From: Curtobacterium sp. MMLR14_010
GTDB taxonomy: Bacteria > Actinomycetota > Actinomycetes > Actinomycetales > Microbacteriaceae
Length of the DNA stretch: 64,000 nt
Reading direction: 5' to 3'
Assembly: GCF_001865015.1 (NCBI RefSeq)
Contig: NZ_MJGV01000026.1
Coordinates: 1 to 64,000, forward strand
This document shows, piece by piece, positions 29,434 to 37,890 of the stretch. Under the pieces are notes generated by a model that was given only the letters and a program-made list of their open reading frames with translations, was not told where the DNA came from and did no database searches. The stretch's first letter is position 1. Each line of letters starts with the position of its first letter. Both the position numbers and the translations under genes were made by a program.

Positions 29434-30096
29434 TCAGTGGTACCGGCGTCCCGTGTCGATCGGGGCCGCGGCCTCGTCGCGGGCGGCGAGCGGGACGCTG
29501 CCGACGCCGGGCGGGACACGACCGCCGACCCAGCGCTCGAGGACGCCCTCGCGGACCTCTTCCGCGACCAGGGCGAAGCAGAAGTGGTCGCGCCAGTCCC
29601 CGTTGATGTGGATGTAACGGCGACGGAGTCCCTCGTACCGGAACCCGAGCTTCTCGACGACGCGGAGCGACGGGGCGTTCTCCGGGCGGATGCAGATCTC
29701 GAGGCGGTGGATGCCGACGTTGCGGAAGCAGTGGTCGGTGGCCAGCGCGACGGCGATCGGCGTGACGTTGTGGCCGGCTGCGCCCTCGACGACCCAGTAG
29801 CCGATGGACGCACTGGCGAGTGAGCCGTAGCTGACGCCTGAGACGTTCAGCTGGCCGACGAAGCGGCCGTCGAGCTCCATCGCGAAGGGCAGTCCCAGCC
29901 CCGCGCGGGCGTTGGCCTGGAGCGCACGGATGCTGCCGCGGACGTCGGTGGAGACGTGGCCGGACGGGTTGGTCGCCTCCCAGGTGCTGAGCCAGGAGCG
30001 GTTCGTCGCGAGGGCCACGTCGAGGTCACGCGAGTCGCGGAGCCGGAGGGGGCGGATGGTGACCCGTCCGTGGGACAGGGTCGGGATGGTCGTCAT
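29434..30096 (-). CDS. GNAT acetyltransferase, RimJ/RimL-like
   Basis: The 220-residue protein is an N-acetyltransferase of the ribosomal-protein-alanine type. It starts with GRVTIRPLRLRDSRDLD, has the acetyl-CoA region with ALATDHCFRNVGIHRLEI and the ENAPSLRVVEKLGFRYEG end motif (about 145-160), typical of RimJ/RimL. The C-terminal 40 residues are a non-conserved tail. It follows galU in the same direction but a strong hairpin separates them. The protein acceptor is unknown. Confidence 0.85.
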   Translation of the reverse strand: MTTIPTLSHGRVTIRPLRLRDSRDLDVALATNRSWLSTWEATNPSGHVSTDVRGSIRALQANARAGLGLPFAMELDGRFVGQLNVSGVSYGSLASASIGYWVVEGAAGHNVTPIAVALATDHCFRNVGIHRLEICIRPENAPSLRVVEKLGFRYEGLRRRYIHINGDWRDHFCFALVAEEVREGVLERWVGGRVPPGVGSVPLAARDEAAAPIDTGRRYH

Positions 30097-30138
30097 CGGG
30101 CGGTTCCTCCGGTGCCCCGGCGGTCACCGGGACGGGTG

Positions 30139-30175
30139 TCCCGAGCGGGTCCGGGTGCACCGGACCCGCTCGGGA
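30139..30175. terminator. galU terminator
   Basis: A perfect 16-base inverted repeat (30139-30154 and 30160-30175) starts ten bases after the galU stop and precedes the acetyltransferase start. Confidence 0.8.
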
Positions 30176-30184
30176 TGGGTCGAC

Positions 30185-31075
30185 TCATTCGCCCGCGTTG
30201 AACTCCTTGAGCCACGACTTGAGGTCGGGGCCGAGGTCCGCGCGGTCCGAGGCGAGCTGCACGATCGCCTTGATGTAGTCGAGTTTGTCACCCGTGTCGT
30301 ACCGGCGTCCACGGAACACGACGCCGTACACGCCGCCGGTCCACTCCTCGGCGCTCGCCATCTTCATGAGCGCGTCGGTGAGCTGGATCTCGCCGCCCTT
30401 GCCCGGCTCCTGCTTCTCGAGGACGTCGAAGACCTCGGGACGGATGACGTAGCGGCCGATGATGGCCAGGTTCGAGGGCGCCTCGCCCTGCGCCGGCTTC
30501 TCGACGAGGCCGGTGATCTTCACGACGTCCTCGGTGTCGGTCGGCTCGACCGTGGCGATGCCGTAGAGGTGCGTCTGCGACTCCGGGACCTCGAGGAGTG
30601 CCACGACGGTGGCGTTCTTCTGGCCCTGGACCTCGATCATGCGCTTGAGCAGCGGGTCACGGGCGTCGATGATGTCGTCGCCGAGGAGGACGGCGAAGGG
30701 TTCGCGACCGACGTGCATCTTGGCGCGGAGCACCGCGTGGCCGAGGCCGAGCGGGTCGCCCTGTCGGACGTAGTGCATGTCGGCGAGGTCCGTCGACTGG
30801 TTCACCTTCTGGAGCTTCTCGTGGTCGCCCTTCTTGCGGAGGGTCTCCTCGAGCTCCGACACGTGGTCGAAGTGGTTCTCGAGCGCGTTCTTGTTGCGCC
30901 CGGTGATCATCAGCACGTCGGTGAGACCGGCGTCGACTGCCTCTTCCACCACGTACTGGATGGCTGGCTTGTCGACGACGGGGAGCATCTCCTTCGGCAT
31001 CGCCTTGGTCGCGGGGAGGAAGCGAGTGCCCAGCCCTGCAGCTGGGATCACCGCCTTGGAAATCTGGAAGCCCAT
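30185..31075 (-). CDS. galU: UTP-glucose-1-phosphate uridylyltransferase
   Basis: Makes UDP-glucose for cell-envelope polysaccharides and glycolipids. The 296-residue length is standard. The nucleotide-binding AAGLGTRFLPATKAMPKEML begins at residue 11, followed by VDKPAIQYVVEE, LGDDIID and the VEKP loop, as in the GalU family. The ATG at 31075 is the only start that fits the family N-terminus. It is divergent from the cyclo-ligase gene. Confidence 0.95.
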   Translation of the reverse strand: MGFQISKAVIPAAGLGTRFLPATKAMPKEMLPVVDKPAIQYVVEEAVDAGLTDVLMITGRNKNALENHFDHVSELEETLRKKGDHEKLQKVNQSTDLADMHYVRQGDPLGLGHAVLRAKMHVGREPFAVLLGDDIIDARDPLLKRMIEVQGQKNATVVALLEVPESQTHLYGIATVEPTDTEDVVKITGLVEKPAQGEAPSNLAIIGRYVIRPEVFDVLEKQEPGKGGEIQLTDALMKMASAEEWTGGVYGVVFRGRRYDTGDKLDYIKAIVQLASDRADLGPDLKSWLKEFNAGE

Positions 31076-31201
31076 GTCCCTGACCGTATCCGATGGGGGT
31101 TGCGGGGTCATGTCGCCGGAACGGAGGACACGGGCTTTGCGCGGAGGTCTGGCGGGTTCCCGCACCGGCCCGCTCGCATCGCGGTCGTTAGACTCCTGCG
31201 C

Positions 31202-31786
31202 ATGATCCCCGATCTCGGCAACGAGAAGCGCGCGTTGCGGGCCGAGCTCCGGCAGCGGCGACGCACCAGGACCACCACCGAGCGGGAGACCGACACCGCA
31301 GCACTCACCGCGATCCTGCAGCGGTTCGCCGAGGAGCGGCAGGTCCGGTCCGTCGCGCTCTACCTGTCGGCGTCGGACGAACCGAACGTCCGGCCGTTCC
31401 TGAACTGGGCGTTCGAGCACGACATCCGGGTGCTCCTCCCCGTCACCCGCGAGGACGGCCTGCTCGACTGGGCGGTCGGCGACGGGTCCTCCGAGACCGA
31501 GGGGCTGTTCGGCATGCCGGAGGTCGTCGGCGAGGTGCTCTCCCCGCTCGCGATCAACGACGTCGACGCCATCCTCACGCCGGCCGCGGCGGTCGGGCAC
31601 GACGGCGTCCGGATGGGGTGGGGCCGCGGCTACTACGACAAGACCCTCGGGTCCATGGCGAACCGCCCGCCCGTCTATGCTGTGATCTTCGACGCGGAGT
31701 ACCTCGACGAGGTCCCGCGCGAACCCCACGACGAACCCGTCGACGGCATCATCACGCCGTCACGCATCATCACGTTCCGGAGTTAG
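31202..31786 (+). CDS. 5-formyltetrahydrofolate cyclo-ligase
   Basis: ATP-dependent enzyme of folate salvage (MTHFS) that converts 5-formyl-THF to 5,10-methenyl-THF. The 194-residue protein has KRALRAELRQRRR at the N-terminus, the central VALYLSASDEPNV segment and the diagnostic MGWGRGYYDKTL near residue 137. The ATG at 31202 is preceded by TAGACT seven bases upstream with no Shine-Dalgarno, indicating a leaderless mRNA. The FmdB gene begins two bases after its stop. Confidence 0.93.
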   Translation: MIPDLGNEKRALRAELRQRRRTRTTTERETDTAALTAILQRFAEERQVRSVALYLSASDEPNVRPFLNWAFEHDIRVLLPVTREDGLLDWAVGDGSSETEGLFGMPEVVGEVLSPLAINDVDAILTPAAAVGHDGVRMGWGRGYYDKTLGSMANRPPVYAVIFDAEYLDEVPREPHDEPVDGIITPSRIITFRS

Positions 31787-31788
31787 AC

Positions 31789-32169
31789 GTGCCCACCTAC
31801 TCGTACCGCTGCACCGAGTGCGGCACCGCGTTCGACATCAAGCAGTCCTTCTCCGACGCCACGCTCACCGAGTGCCCCACGTGCGGCGGTGTGCTCCGCA
31901 AGGTGTTCTCCCCCGTGGGTGTGACGTTCAACGGTGGCGGCTTCTACCGGACCGACTCGCGGCCGACGCCGAAGGGCGAGGGGCCGTCGGGGTCGGGCTC
32001 GTCGGGGTCGTCCGACGCCAAGCCGGCCGCCGCGAAGTCCGACACGAAGTCGTCGTCGGGGTCCGGCTCTGGCTCGTCGGGGTCGTCGTCGTCGTCCGGT
32101 TCGTCGTCGTCCGGGTCGTCGTCCTCGTCCGGATCGTCCTCGTCGTCGTCCGGGTCGTCCGGGTCCTGA
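31789..32169 (+). CDS. FmdB-family zinc-ribbon protein with long Ser/Gly tail
   Basis: The 126-residue protein has an N-terminal FmdB/CxxC_CxxC regulatory-type zinc ribbon with cysteines 8, 11, 29 and 32, ending in RKVFSPVGVTFNGGGFYRTD. From about residue 65 the rest is almost only Ser and Gly with some Ala/Lys, encoded by TCG/TCC-rich microrepeats. FmdB tails are variable, but this one is long and low in complexity. The GTG start at 31789 lies two bases after the cyclo-ligase stop, so translation is coupled. Function is unknown; it may bind nucleic acid or protein. Confidence 0.85.
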   Translation: MPTYSYRCTECGTAFDIKQSFSDATLTECPTCGGVLRKVFSPVGVTFNGGGFYRTDSRPTPKGEGPSGSGSSGSSDAKPAAAKSDTKSSSGSGSGSSGSSSSSGSSSSGSSSSSGSSSSSSGSSGS

Positions 32170-32242
32170 CCCGCGTTGCTCCTCGCCGATAGGTTGGGGT
32201 GTCGCCGACCGGCGGCCGTCCTCGACCCGGAAGGAGACCCAC

Positions 32243-32743
32243 GTGAAGGGCTTCAAGGAGTTCCTGCTCCGCGGAAACGTGATCGACCTGGCCGTCGCCG
32301 TCGTGATCGGTGCCGCGTTCACCGCCATCGTCACCACCATCGTCAACGCCCTGATCAACCCGCTGATCGGTGCGGTGTTCAACGCCTCGAGCCTGGACAA
32401 GGCCCTCGTGTGGACGATCCCGACCGTCTCCGGCGGTGACGCGAAGATCCTCTTCGGCGCGATCATCGGCGCCGTGATCAACTTCCTCATCGTGGCGGGG
32501 GTCGTCTACTTCGCCCTCGTCGTCCCCGTGAACCACCTCAAGAAGGTCGCGTTCGAGCGGGTCAAGAACGACACCGAGCAGACGCCGCAGGACGTCCCGC
32601 CGACCGACGTCGAGGTGCTGCTCGAGATCCGCGACCTGCTCCGCTCCCAGAACGGCGAGCCGACGGCCACGGGTTCGGGCGCCCACGTCGCCCCGAGCAC
32701 CGCACCCCAGGGCCCCGGCATCGGCGGCTCCACGAAGCTGTAG
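32243..32743 (+). CDS. mscL: Large-conductance mechanosensitive channel
   Basis: Homopentameric inner-membrane channel that opens under osmotic downshock. The 166-residue protein has the amphipathic start KGFKEFLLRGNVIDLAVAVV, TM1 (about 14-45), a periplasmic loop, TM2 (about 75-98), and a C-terminal cytoplasmic helix with DVEVLLEIRDLL. A Gly/Pro-rich tail of about 25 residues follows. The GTG start at 32243 has AAGGAG six bases upstream. Convergent with the phosphatidyltransferase gene. Confidence 0.95.
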   Translation: MKGFKEFLLRGNVIDLAVAVVIGAAFTAIVTTIVNALINPLIGAVFNASSLDKALVWTIPTVSGGDAKILFGAIIGAVINFLIVAGVVYFALVVPVNHLKKVAFERVKNDTEQTPQDVPPTDVEVLLEIRDLLRSQNGEPTATGSGAHVAPSTAPQGPGIGGSTKL

Positions 32744-32782
32744 CCCGGCGGCTGGCGCTGGGTCCCCGGCGCCGATCGACAT

Positions 32783-32843
32783 CGCACAACCGAGACCGGC
32801 CCGCGCCACGGATTCCGTGGTGCGAGCCGGTTTCCGTTGTGCG
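32783..32843. terminator. Compound hairpin between mscL and the phosphatidyltransferase gene
   Basis: Outer arms CGCACAAC (32783-32790) and GTTGTGCG (32836-32843) enclose inner arms CCGGCCCGCGCCACGG (32796-32811) and its near-complement (32815-32830). It serves convergent genes. Its right part (GCGAGCC..TTCCGTTGTGCGG) is shared with the tandem repeats at 43.9-44.4 kb. Confidence 0.66.
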
Positions 32844-32934
32844 GCGACGACGCGAACCACGGCGGGGCGCGAGCGCGGGGCCGGGCACCCGGCGCCGCGC
32901 GCCCGGCACACGGCACCCGGCAGCCGGCGACGAG

Positions 32935-33525
32935 CTACGCGGCGAGCGAGCGGGTCCGGCGGCGCTTCGCGACCAGGGCCATGACGTACTGGGTACCGGC
33001 GATGACGTGCCCGGCGGTGCCGAGCCACACGAAGACGAGCGCCGTGATGCGGATCCAGGAGTGCTCGGACGCCCACGACGTCGACGAGAACAGCAGCACG
33101 GGCAGCCCCACGAAGAGCAGCGCGGACCGGATCTTGCCCGTCCAGGACACGTCGAGGTCGGGGTCCCCGTTGAACCACACGCTCGACAGCAGTGCGAGCA
33201 CGGCGTCGACGACCACGATCACCACGACGACGATCCACGGCAGCAGCCCGACGAGCACGAGCGACAGCACGATCGCGATGATGGCCAACCGATCCGCGAC
33301 GGGGTCGAGGGCCTTGCCGAGCTTCGACGTCTGGTCGAACTTCCGCGCGATGAAGCCGTCGGCCCAGTCGGAGACGCCGAGCACCACCAGGGAGACGAGC
33401 GCCCACCCGGGGTGGTCCTGGACGACCAGGGTCACGAAGACGGGGATGAGCAGGAACCGCAGGAGCGTGATGAGGTTCGGCCAGGTCTGCCAGTCGGGGC
33501 GGGTCCGCTGTGCGGCGTCGGTCAT
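32935..33525 (-). CDS. CDP-alcohol phosphatidyltransferase
   Basis: Integral membrane enzyme of phospholipid synthesis, PgsA or actinobacterial cardiolipin-synthase type. The 196-residue protein carries the full CDP-alcohol motif D-G-x2-A-R-x8-G-x3-D-x3-D, visible as DWADGFIARKFDQTSKLG and KALDPVADR (about 57-82). About five to six membrane segments are predicted. The ATG at 33525 gives the family-typical start; an in-frame upstream GTG near 33567 is less likely. Whether the acceptor is glycerol-3-phosphate or phosphatidylglycerol cannot be decided by eye. Confidence 0.86.
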   Translation of the reverse strand: MTDAAQRTRPDWQTWPNLITLLRFLLIPVFVTLVVQDHPGWALVSLVVLGVSDWADGFIARKFDQTSKLGKALDPVADRLAIIAIVLSLVLVGLLPWIVVVVIVVVDAVLALLSSVWFNGDPDLDVSWTGKIRSALLFVGLPVLLFSSTSWASEHSWIRITALVFVWLGTAGHVIAGTQYVMALVAKRRRTRSLAA

Positions 33526-33566
33526 CGGGTGCTTTCGATCGGGTTCTGAGATCTCCAGCGTACCCA

Positions 33567-33842
33567 TCACCAGTGGGGAGGCCGGTCCCCCAGCAGCCGG
33601 GCGTCGTTCTCCCCGGCGTCGTACCGCTCCGGCTCCGGTGCGGGAGCCGGGTCGGAACCCGGCACCGGCTGGGTGGTGACGCGTCTGCTCGGCCGAGCCG
33701 AGCCTCCCGGCTGGTCGGTGGTGACCACAGGGCGCACGGGAGGCTCGACCACCGTCGCGTCGTCGGCTCGCGTCCACGACCCGACCAGGTGGTCCGTGTC
33801 GGGCGTGACCGGACCGGTGGGCCGGGAGGCCCGCCTGCTCAT
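33567..33842 (-). CDS. Small proline-rich protein, function unknown
   Basis: The 91-residue protein is rich in Pro, Arg, Thr and Val and looks disordered except for the C-terminus ERYDAGENDARLLGDRPPHW. Similar short ends (NDxRLxxDxPPHW) appear to be a conserved feature of small Microbacteriaceae proteins, which supports it as real. Its ATG overlaps the stop of an 18-codon ORF, which in turn overlaps the stop of the helicase-like gene, so expression depends on translational coupling. Two GGGAGGC-type motif copies lie inside. No function can be given. Confidence 0.55.
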   Translation of the reverse strand: MSRRASRPTGPVTPDTDHLVGSWTRADDATVVEPPVRPVVTTDQPGGSARPSRRVTTQPVPGSDPAPAPEPERYDAGENDARLLGDRPPHW

Positions 33843-33895
33843 CGGCGGGCGGGGCCCGTCGTGGGCACGCGGGGATTGGAGTCCTGCGTGCTCAT
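33839..33895 (-). CDS. 18-codon coupled mini-ORF
   Basis: An ATG at 33895 overlaps the stop of the helicase-like gene (ATGA). After 18 codons its TGA overlaps the ATG of the 91-residue ORF (ATGA again). The two junctions are embedded in a direct repeat (CCCGCCCGCCGATGAGCA at about 33837-33854 and 33890-33907). It may be a true micro-peptide or just a relay that keeps ribosomes moving to the next gene. Confidence 0.4.
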   Translation of the reverse strand: MSTQDSNPRVPTTGPARR

Positions 33896-36800
33896 CGGCG
33901 GGCGGGGATCGGGGGGATGGAGATCTCCTGTGTCGCGCCGCGGTCGACGCCGAGCACGGCCGCGACGGTGTTCGCCACGCGGTCCGGGTCGGAGAACAGC
34001 TGGAACGCGTGCACGCGCACGTAGTGCCAGCCGAGTCGGCGGAGCACCTCGGGCCGGAGCCGCAGCGACTCGCGGAGGGACCCCTTGACCAGCGAGGCGT
34101 CGGTCTCGATCGTGACGCAGACCCCGCCGTGCGCGGCGACCAGGCCGAGCTTGCCGCGGTGTCCGAGGGCGACCGGGATGCCGCGCATCTCGAGTCGGCG
34201 TGCCAGGTCGACGAGCAGCGGGTCGGAGTCGTCCGGCACGTACTCGGCGGTGGTGCGGGCGCGGACCTCGGCCAGGATCTCGGCGAGGGCGACGGTGCCG
34301 TGGCCCATGCGCTCGGCCTCGATGTCGGACGGCTGGAAGCACGTGACGATCACCATGGAACGGCGGGCACGGGTCATCGCGACCGCGAGCAGACGCTCGC
34401 CGCCGGGCTTGCCGAGCGGACCGAAGTCGCGGAGGACCCGGCCGTGCGGCGTGCGGCCGTAGCCGATGGAGAACACGACGCGGTCGCGGCTCTGGGCCAC
34501 GGACTGCTCGAGCGTGGCGACGATGAACGGCTCGGCGCGGTCGCCGATGACGAACTCGGTCAGGTCCTTGTGTCCCTGTGCCGCGGTGAGCACGGCCTGC
34601 TCGACGCGCACGGCGTGCTTCGCCGACGCGGTGATGACCATGAGCGACTCGGTCGGACGGGTGCGGGCGTGGTCGATGACGAGCCGGACCACGCGGTCCA
34701 CCTCGGCGTCGACGCTTTCCACGGCACCGGACTCGGGGTCGGGTACGGCCTTGCCGTCGCTGACGTAGTCGAGCGCGATGGACCCGTGCCCGAGGAACGA
34801 GCCAGCCCAGGGCAGCGACTCGATCCGGCCGCCGTAGAAGCGACGGTTGACGAGCTCGGCCAGGTCCTCGCCGCCGGCGCGGTACGACCGCGTGAGCGAG
34901 AGGGTGGGCAGGAGCGTCGAGAGCTTCGCGAGCGCGGAGTCCGCGTGCAGGGCGTCGAGCGTGGCCTCGTCCACCTGGAGTGCGCGGTGCGCTGGGTCCA
35001 CGGCGATGCGGAACGGCGACGGCGTCTGCGTGACCGGGTCGCCGAAGACGACGGTCTGGCGGGCGCGGCGGACGGCGTCGACCGTCTCGGCGATGGTCAC
35101 GGCACCGGCGTCGACCAGGATCACCGTGTCGAACGGCATCGTGTCGGCGATCTGCGGGACCTCGTACGGGGACGCGAGCCAAACCGGCGCGATCGACCGG
35201 GACAGGTGCGGGGCCGAGTCCTGCAGGAGCCGCGAGGTGATCGCGCCGTCCTTGAGCTGGGACTTCAGCGCTGCCGCTTCCTCCGGCCAGTCGACGAGAC
35301 CGACCTTCCAGTTCTCGGCGAGCTGCCACGCGAGGCCCTGTGAGACACCGGCGGCGTGCGCGTCGTCGACGAGGCGGAAGTCGGCCTCGACGCGGTCGAG
35401 CATGTCGGTGTTCGCGCCGAGCAGTGCCCGGTCGGACTCGAGCATGGTCTCGAGGGCGGACTGCCACCACGCGAGCTCGAGCTCAGCGGGCACCTGGGTG
35501 TCCGGCACGTGGCGGTTCGCGAGGTCGGTGATGAGGGGCTCGAGCTGCAGGTCGCGCAGGGTCTGCATGAGCTCGGTGCGCTCCTGCAGGTTGTGCAGGA
35601 CGTCGGACTCCTCGGCGAGGGTCCCGATGTACGGCAGGAGCTGGTCGACGGGCACGTTCGCGAGCTGCTCGTCGCGGCTGGTGCGGCCGAGGGGCTCGTC
35701 CAGGCGCGCGAGGTCCTCGGTGACGTTCGAGTAGAGCACCTGCACGTCGGCGATGCCCGTGGGCACCTCGGGGGCCACACCGGCGGCGACGTAGCGCTGC
35801 CAGAGGACGCGCTGCTGCTGCACGCGGGTCAGGGCCTCGTGCAGGTCGGACACGTGGACGCCCGGTCGGACGTACTCGCGCGCGAGCTTCTTGAGGCGAC
35901 GACGGTTGGTGCTCGACATCGGGGCGCCCTCGCCGCGCGGGGCGGTGGCGGCCACGAGCTCGGACACGGAGCGGTCGAACACGACGGGCAGGAAGCGGTC
36001 GAGCGTGTCGCGGATCTCGGTGAGCAGGCGGAGGTAGATGCCGAGCTCGTTGATCGTCGTGAACTGGCGCATCCGCGTCGTCGCGATGAGCTCGTGCGCC
36101 CGCTGGAGCAGGGTCGGCAGGGACCCGCCGTGCAGCTCCTTGGCGATCCGGTGCGCACGCTGGGCGCCGTCGCTCGAGGAGAACTTCGCGCCGTACCAGG
36201 GCGAATCGTCCGGGCCGTAGCGGAACTCGCCGAGGTTCGCGGCGCTGACCATCGTCTCCGCGACGCGGGACCGGCCGGTGACCATGGCGCTGACGGACTG
36301 CTTCGAGAGCCGGGCGGTCGTCGACGGCGGCACGGGCAGGAGCGAGAGCCGCGACAGCTCGACGAGGCAGTCGAGCACGCTGACGCCGAAGTCGACATCG
36401 GTGCGGGAGAGTGCGCCGCGGTAGTCGGTGAGGACCTTGCGGAGCCGGACGAGGGCGTCGTCGACCTCGCGGAGGTTCGGCCTGGTGGCCTTCTCGTTGC
36501 GGGCGATCGCGCGGACGACGTCACGGCGCAGGGTCGCGGGGGTGACCGCGACGCCGGGCAGCTGGACCTCGCCGAAGCGGGCGGCGATCCCGCGGAGGGT
36601 CGCGCGGCGCGGGCTGACCACGAGGACGCGCTTGTTCGCGGCGACGAGGCCGCCGAGCGCGTTCACGATGGTCTGCGTGCCGCCGGTGCCGGGCAGGGTC
36701 TTCACGACGATGGAGTTGCCGGCCGTGATCTGCGCGATCACGTTCTCCTGCTCGTCGTCGGCGTCGAGGAGGAGCGTGTCCGTGTCGGGGCTGCGCTCGT

Positions 36801-37776
36801 CCGACGGGGTCTGCTCGACCGGGTGGTACGACTGCTCGACCTGCCACTTGGCGCTCGGGTTGCCGGCGAGGGCGTCGAGCACCGGGTGGGACAGGTCCTC
36901 GGTGTCCTCGACCAGGCCGACCGCGACCTCGGCGAACGTCGACACGACGAGCCGGGCGTGGACGGAGAAGCCGGGGATGTGCGCCGTGAGCCCGCGGAGG
37001 CGGTCGATCACGGGGTTCGGGGTGAAGGAGCCGTCCTGCTGCGCGAGCGCGACGAACGACTGGGCGTCGAGCGTCACGCCGAACTGCTCGCGGAGGGCGT
37101 CGGCGAGCGCCGGGTTCAGCACGGGTTCGCCGAGCAGGCGGACCTCGAAGTCGCGGCCGTGGCGGCGGATGGCCAGCGGACGCAGGAGCACCGGGCCGCG
37201 GAACTGCTCGTCGCCGTGCTTCCAGTCGGCCATGCCGATGCCGAGGTTCACGGCGTCGATGCCGCGGACGGTGGCGAGCTCGGTGCCCTTGGCCTCGACG
37301 TGCCCGGCGGCGATGCGGGCTGCGCGGAGGGCGACCTCGTCGCGGATCAGGCTCGAGAGCAGGGTGGTCTTGCCGGTGATGAACTGCGCGAGGCCACCGG
37401 GGTGGGTGGTCGAGAGCTCGATCCTGGCGCGGGGGTGGTCCGCGAAGTGCACGAGGGGGCTGGTGCCGCCGACGCCCGCGAGCTGCTCACGCCAGGCGTC
37501 CCAGACCGGCTCGGCGGCGTTCGTCGCTGTGAGCCGCGGGTCGCCGAGGGAGATGGCGTGCGGGCTCGTCACCTGGAGTTCGGGCTGGAGGGACCGGCCC
37601 AGGTCGTCGCCGTCGTGCTCGGTGTCTGCGCCGGTGGTGGCGTCCGGAGTGCTCGTCGTGTCGTCCTGATCGTCGCGGTGGTCGTCGTTCGCCTGGCCCC
37701 CGGGCGCGTCGGAACCCGTGGCGGGGACGTCGTTCACGTCGTCCTCGCCGTCGGTCACCCTGTCCGCACGCCACAC
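33892..37776 (-). CDS. DUF4011-type helicase-like protein with degenerate ATPase motifs and REase-like C-terminus
   Basis: Cytosolic protein of 1294 residues. In order: an acidic, disordered N-terminus (1-60), a DUF4011-like region (about 80-320), a superfamily-1 helicase core (about 340-1180) and a C-terminal Vsr/restriction-endonuclease-like domain (about 1195-1294) with ETDAS and SLRESLRLRPEVLRRLGWHYVRV, resembling the REase_MTES_1575 domain. Where SF1 has GPPGTGKS the sequence reads PGTGGTQT (about 362-369), so the Walker A lysine is gone. Walker B reads VDAGA instead of DEA (about 886), and motif III reads GDPVTQ. Motif VI (AMTRARRS) is kept. The GTG at 37776 has TACAGT seven bases upstream, a leaderless signature; GTG 37758 is an alternative. 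The role is unknown, perhaps DNA defence or repair without ATP hydrolysis. Confidence 0.8.
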   Translation of the reverse strand: MWRADRVTDGEDDVNDVPATGSDAPGGQANDDHRDDQDDTTSTPDATTGADTEHDGDDLGRSLQPELQVTSPHAISLGDPRLTATNAAEPVWDAWREQLAGVGGTSPLVHFADHPRARIELSTTHPGGLAQFITGKTTLLSSLIRDEVALRAARIAAGHVEAKGTELATVRGIDAVNLGIGMADWKHGDEQFRGPVLLRPLAIRRHGRDFEVRLLGEPVLNPALADALREQFGVTLDAQSFVALAQQDGSFTPNPVIDRLRGLTAHIPGFSVHARLVVSTFAEVAVGLVEDTEDLSHPVLDALAGNPSAKWQVEQSYHPVEQTPSDERSPDTDTLLLDADDEQENVIAQITAGNSIVVKTLPGTGGTQTIVNALGGLVAANKRVLVVSPRRATLRGIAARFGEVQLPGVAVTPATLRRDVVRAIARNEKATRPNLREVDDALVRLRKVLTDYRGALSRTDVDFGVSVLDCLVELSRLSLLPVPPSTTARLSKQSVSAMVTGRSRVAETMVSAANLGEFRYGPDDSPWYGAKFSSSDGAQRAHRIAKELHGGSLPTLLQRAHELIATTRMRQFTTINELGIYLRLLTEIRDTLDRFLPVVFDRSVSELVAATAPRGEGAPMSSTNRRRLKKLAREYVRPGVHVSDLHEALTRVQQQRVLWQRYVAAGVAPEVPTGIADVQVLYSNVTEDLARLDEPLGRTSRDEQLANVPVDQLLPYIGTLAEESDVLHNLQERTELMQTLRDLQLEPLITDLANRHVPDTQVPAELELAWWQSALETMLESDRALLGANTDMLDRVEADFRLVDDAHAAGVSQGLAWQLAENWKVGLVDWPEEAAALKSQLKDGAITSRLLQDSAPHLSRSIAPVWLASPYEVPQIADTMPFDTVILVDAGAVTIAETVDAVRRARQTVVFGDPVTQTPSPFRIAVDPAHRALQVDEATLDALHADSALAKLSTLLPTLSLTRSYRAGGEDLAELVNRRFYGGRIESLPWAGSFLGHGSIALDYVSDGKAVPDPESGAVESVDAEVDRVVRLVIDHARTRPTESLMVITASAKHAVRVEQAVLTAAQGHKDLTEFVIGDRAEPFIVATLEQSVAQSRDRVVFSIGYGRTPHGRVLRDFGPLGKPGGERLLAVAMTRARRSMVIVTCFQPSDIEAERMGHGTVALAEILAEVRARTTAEYVPDDSDPLLVDLARRLEMRGIPVALGHRGKLGLVAAHGGVCVTIETDASLVKGSLRESLRLRPEVLRRLGWHYVRVHAFQLFSDPDRVANTVAAVLGVDRGATQEISIPPIPARR

Positions 37777-37789
37777 AACGCCCACTGTA
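37777..37789 (-). promoter_or_regulatory. Leaderless -10 element of the helicase-like gene
   Basis: TACAGT (37789-37784 on the minus strand) is followed by seven bases and the GTG at 37776, with no ribosome site between. It lies in a 114-bp divergent region shared with the CitE-like gene. Confidence 0.5.
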
Positions 37790-37890
37790 AGCGGAACCGC
37801 GGCACCACTCCGGCAATGAACCGTGGTTTCGGCAAGATCGGCGGGGTCCTGGACAGGTTCCGGCGGCGCGGTCTGTGGTACCAACGTGGC

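Noticed and set aside
35356-37890. The 5' 845 codons of an open frame that continues into the CitE-like gene
   Set aside because: Antisense to the helicase-like gene; conserved CitE sequence begins only at the ATG at 37891.
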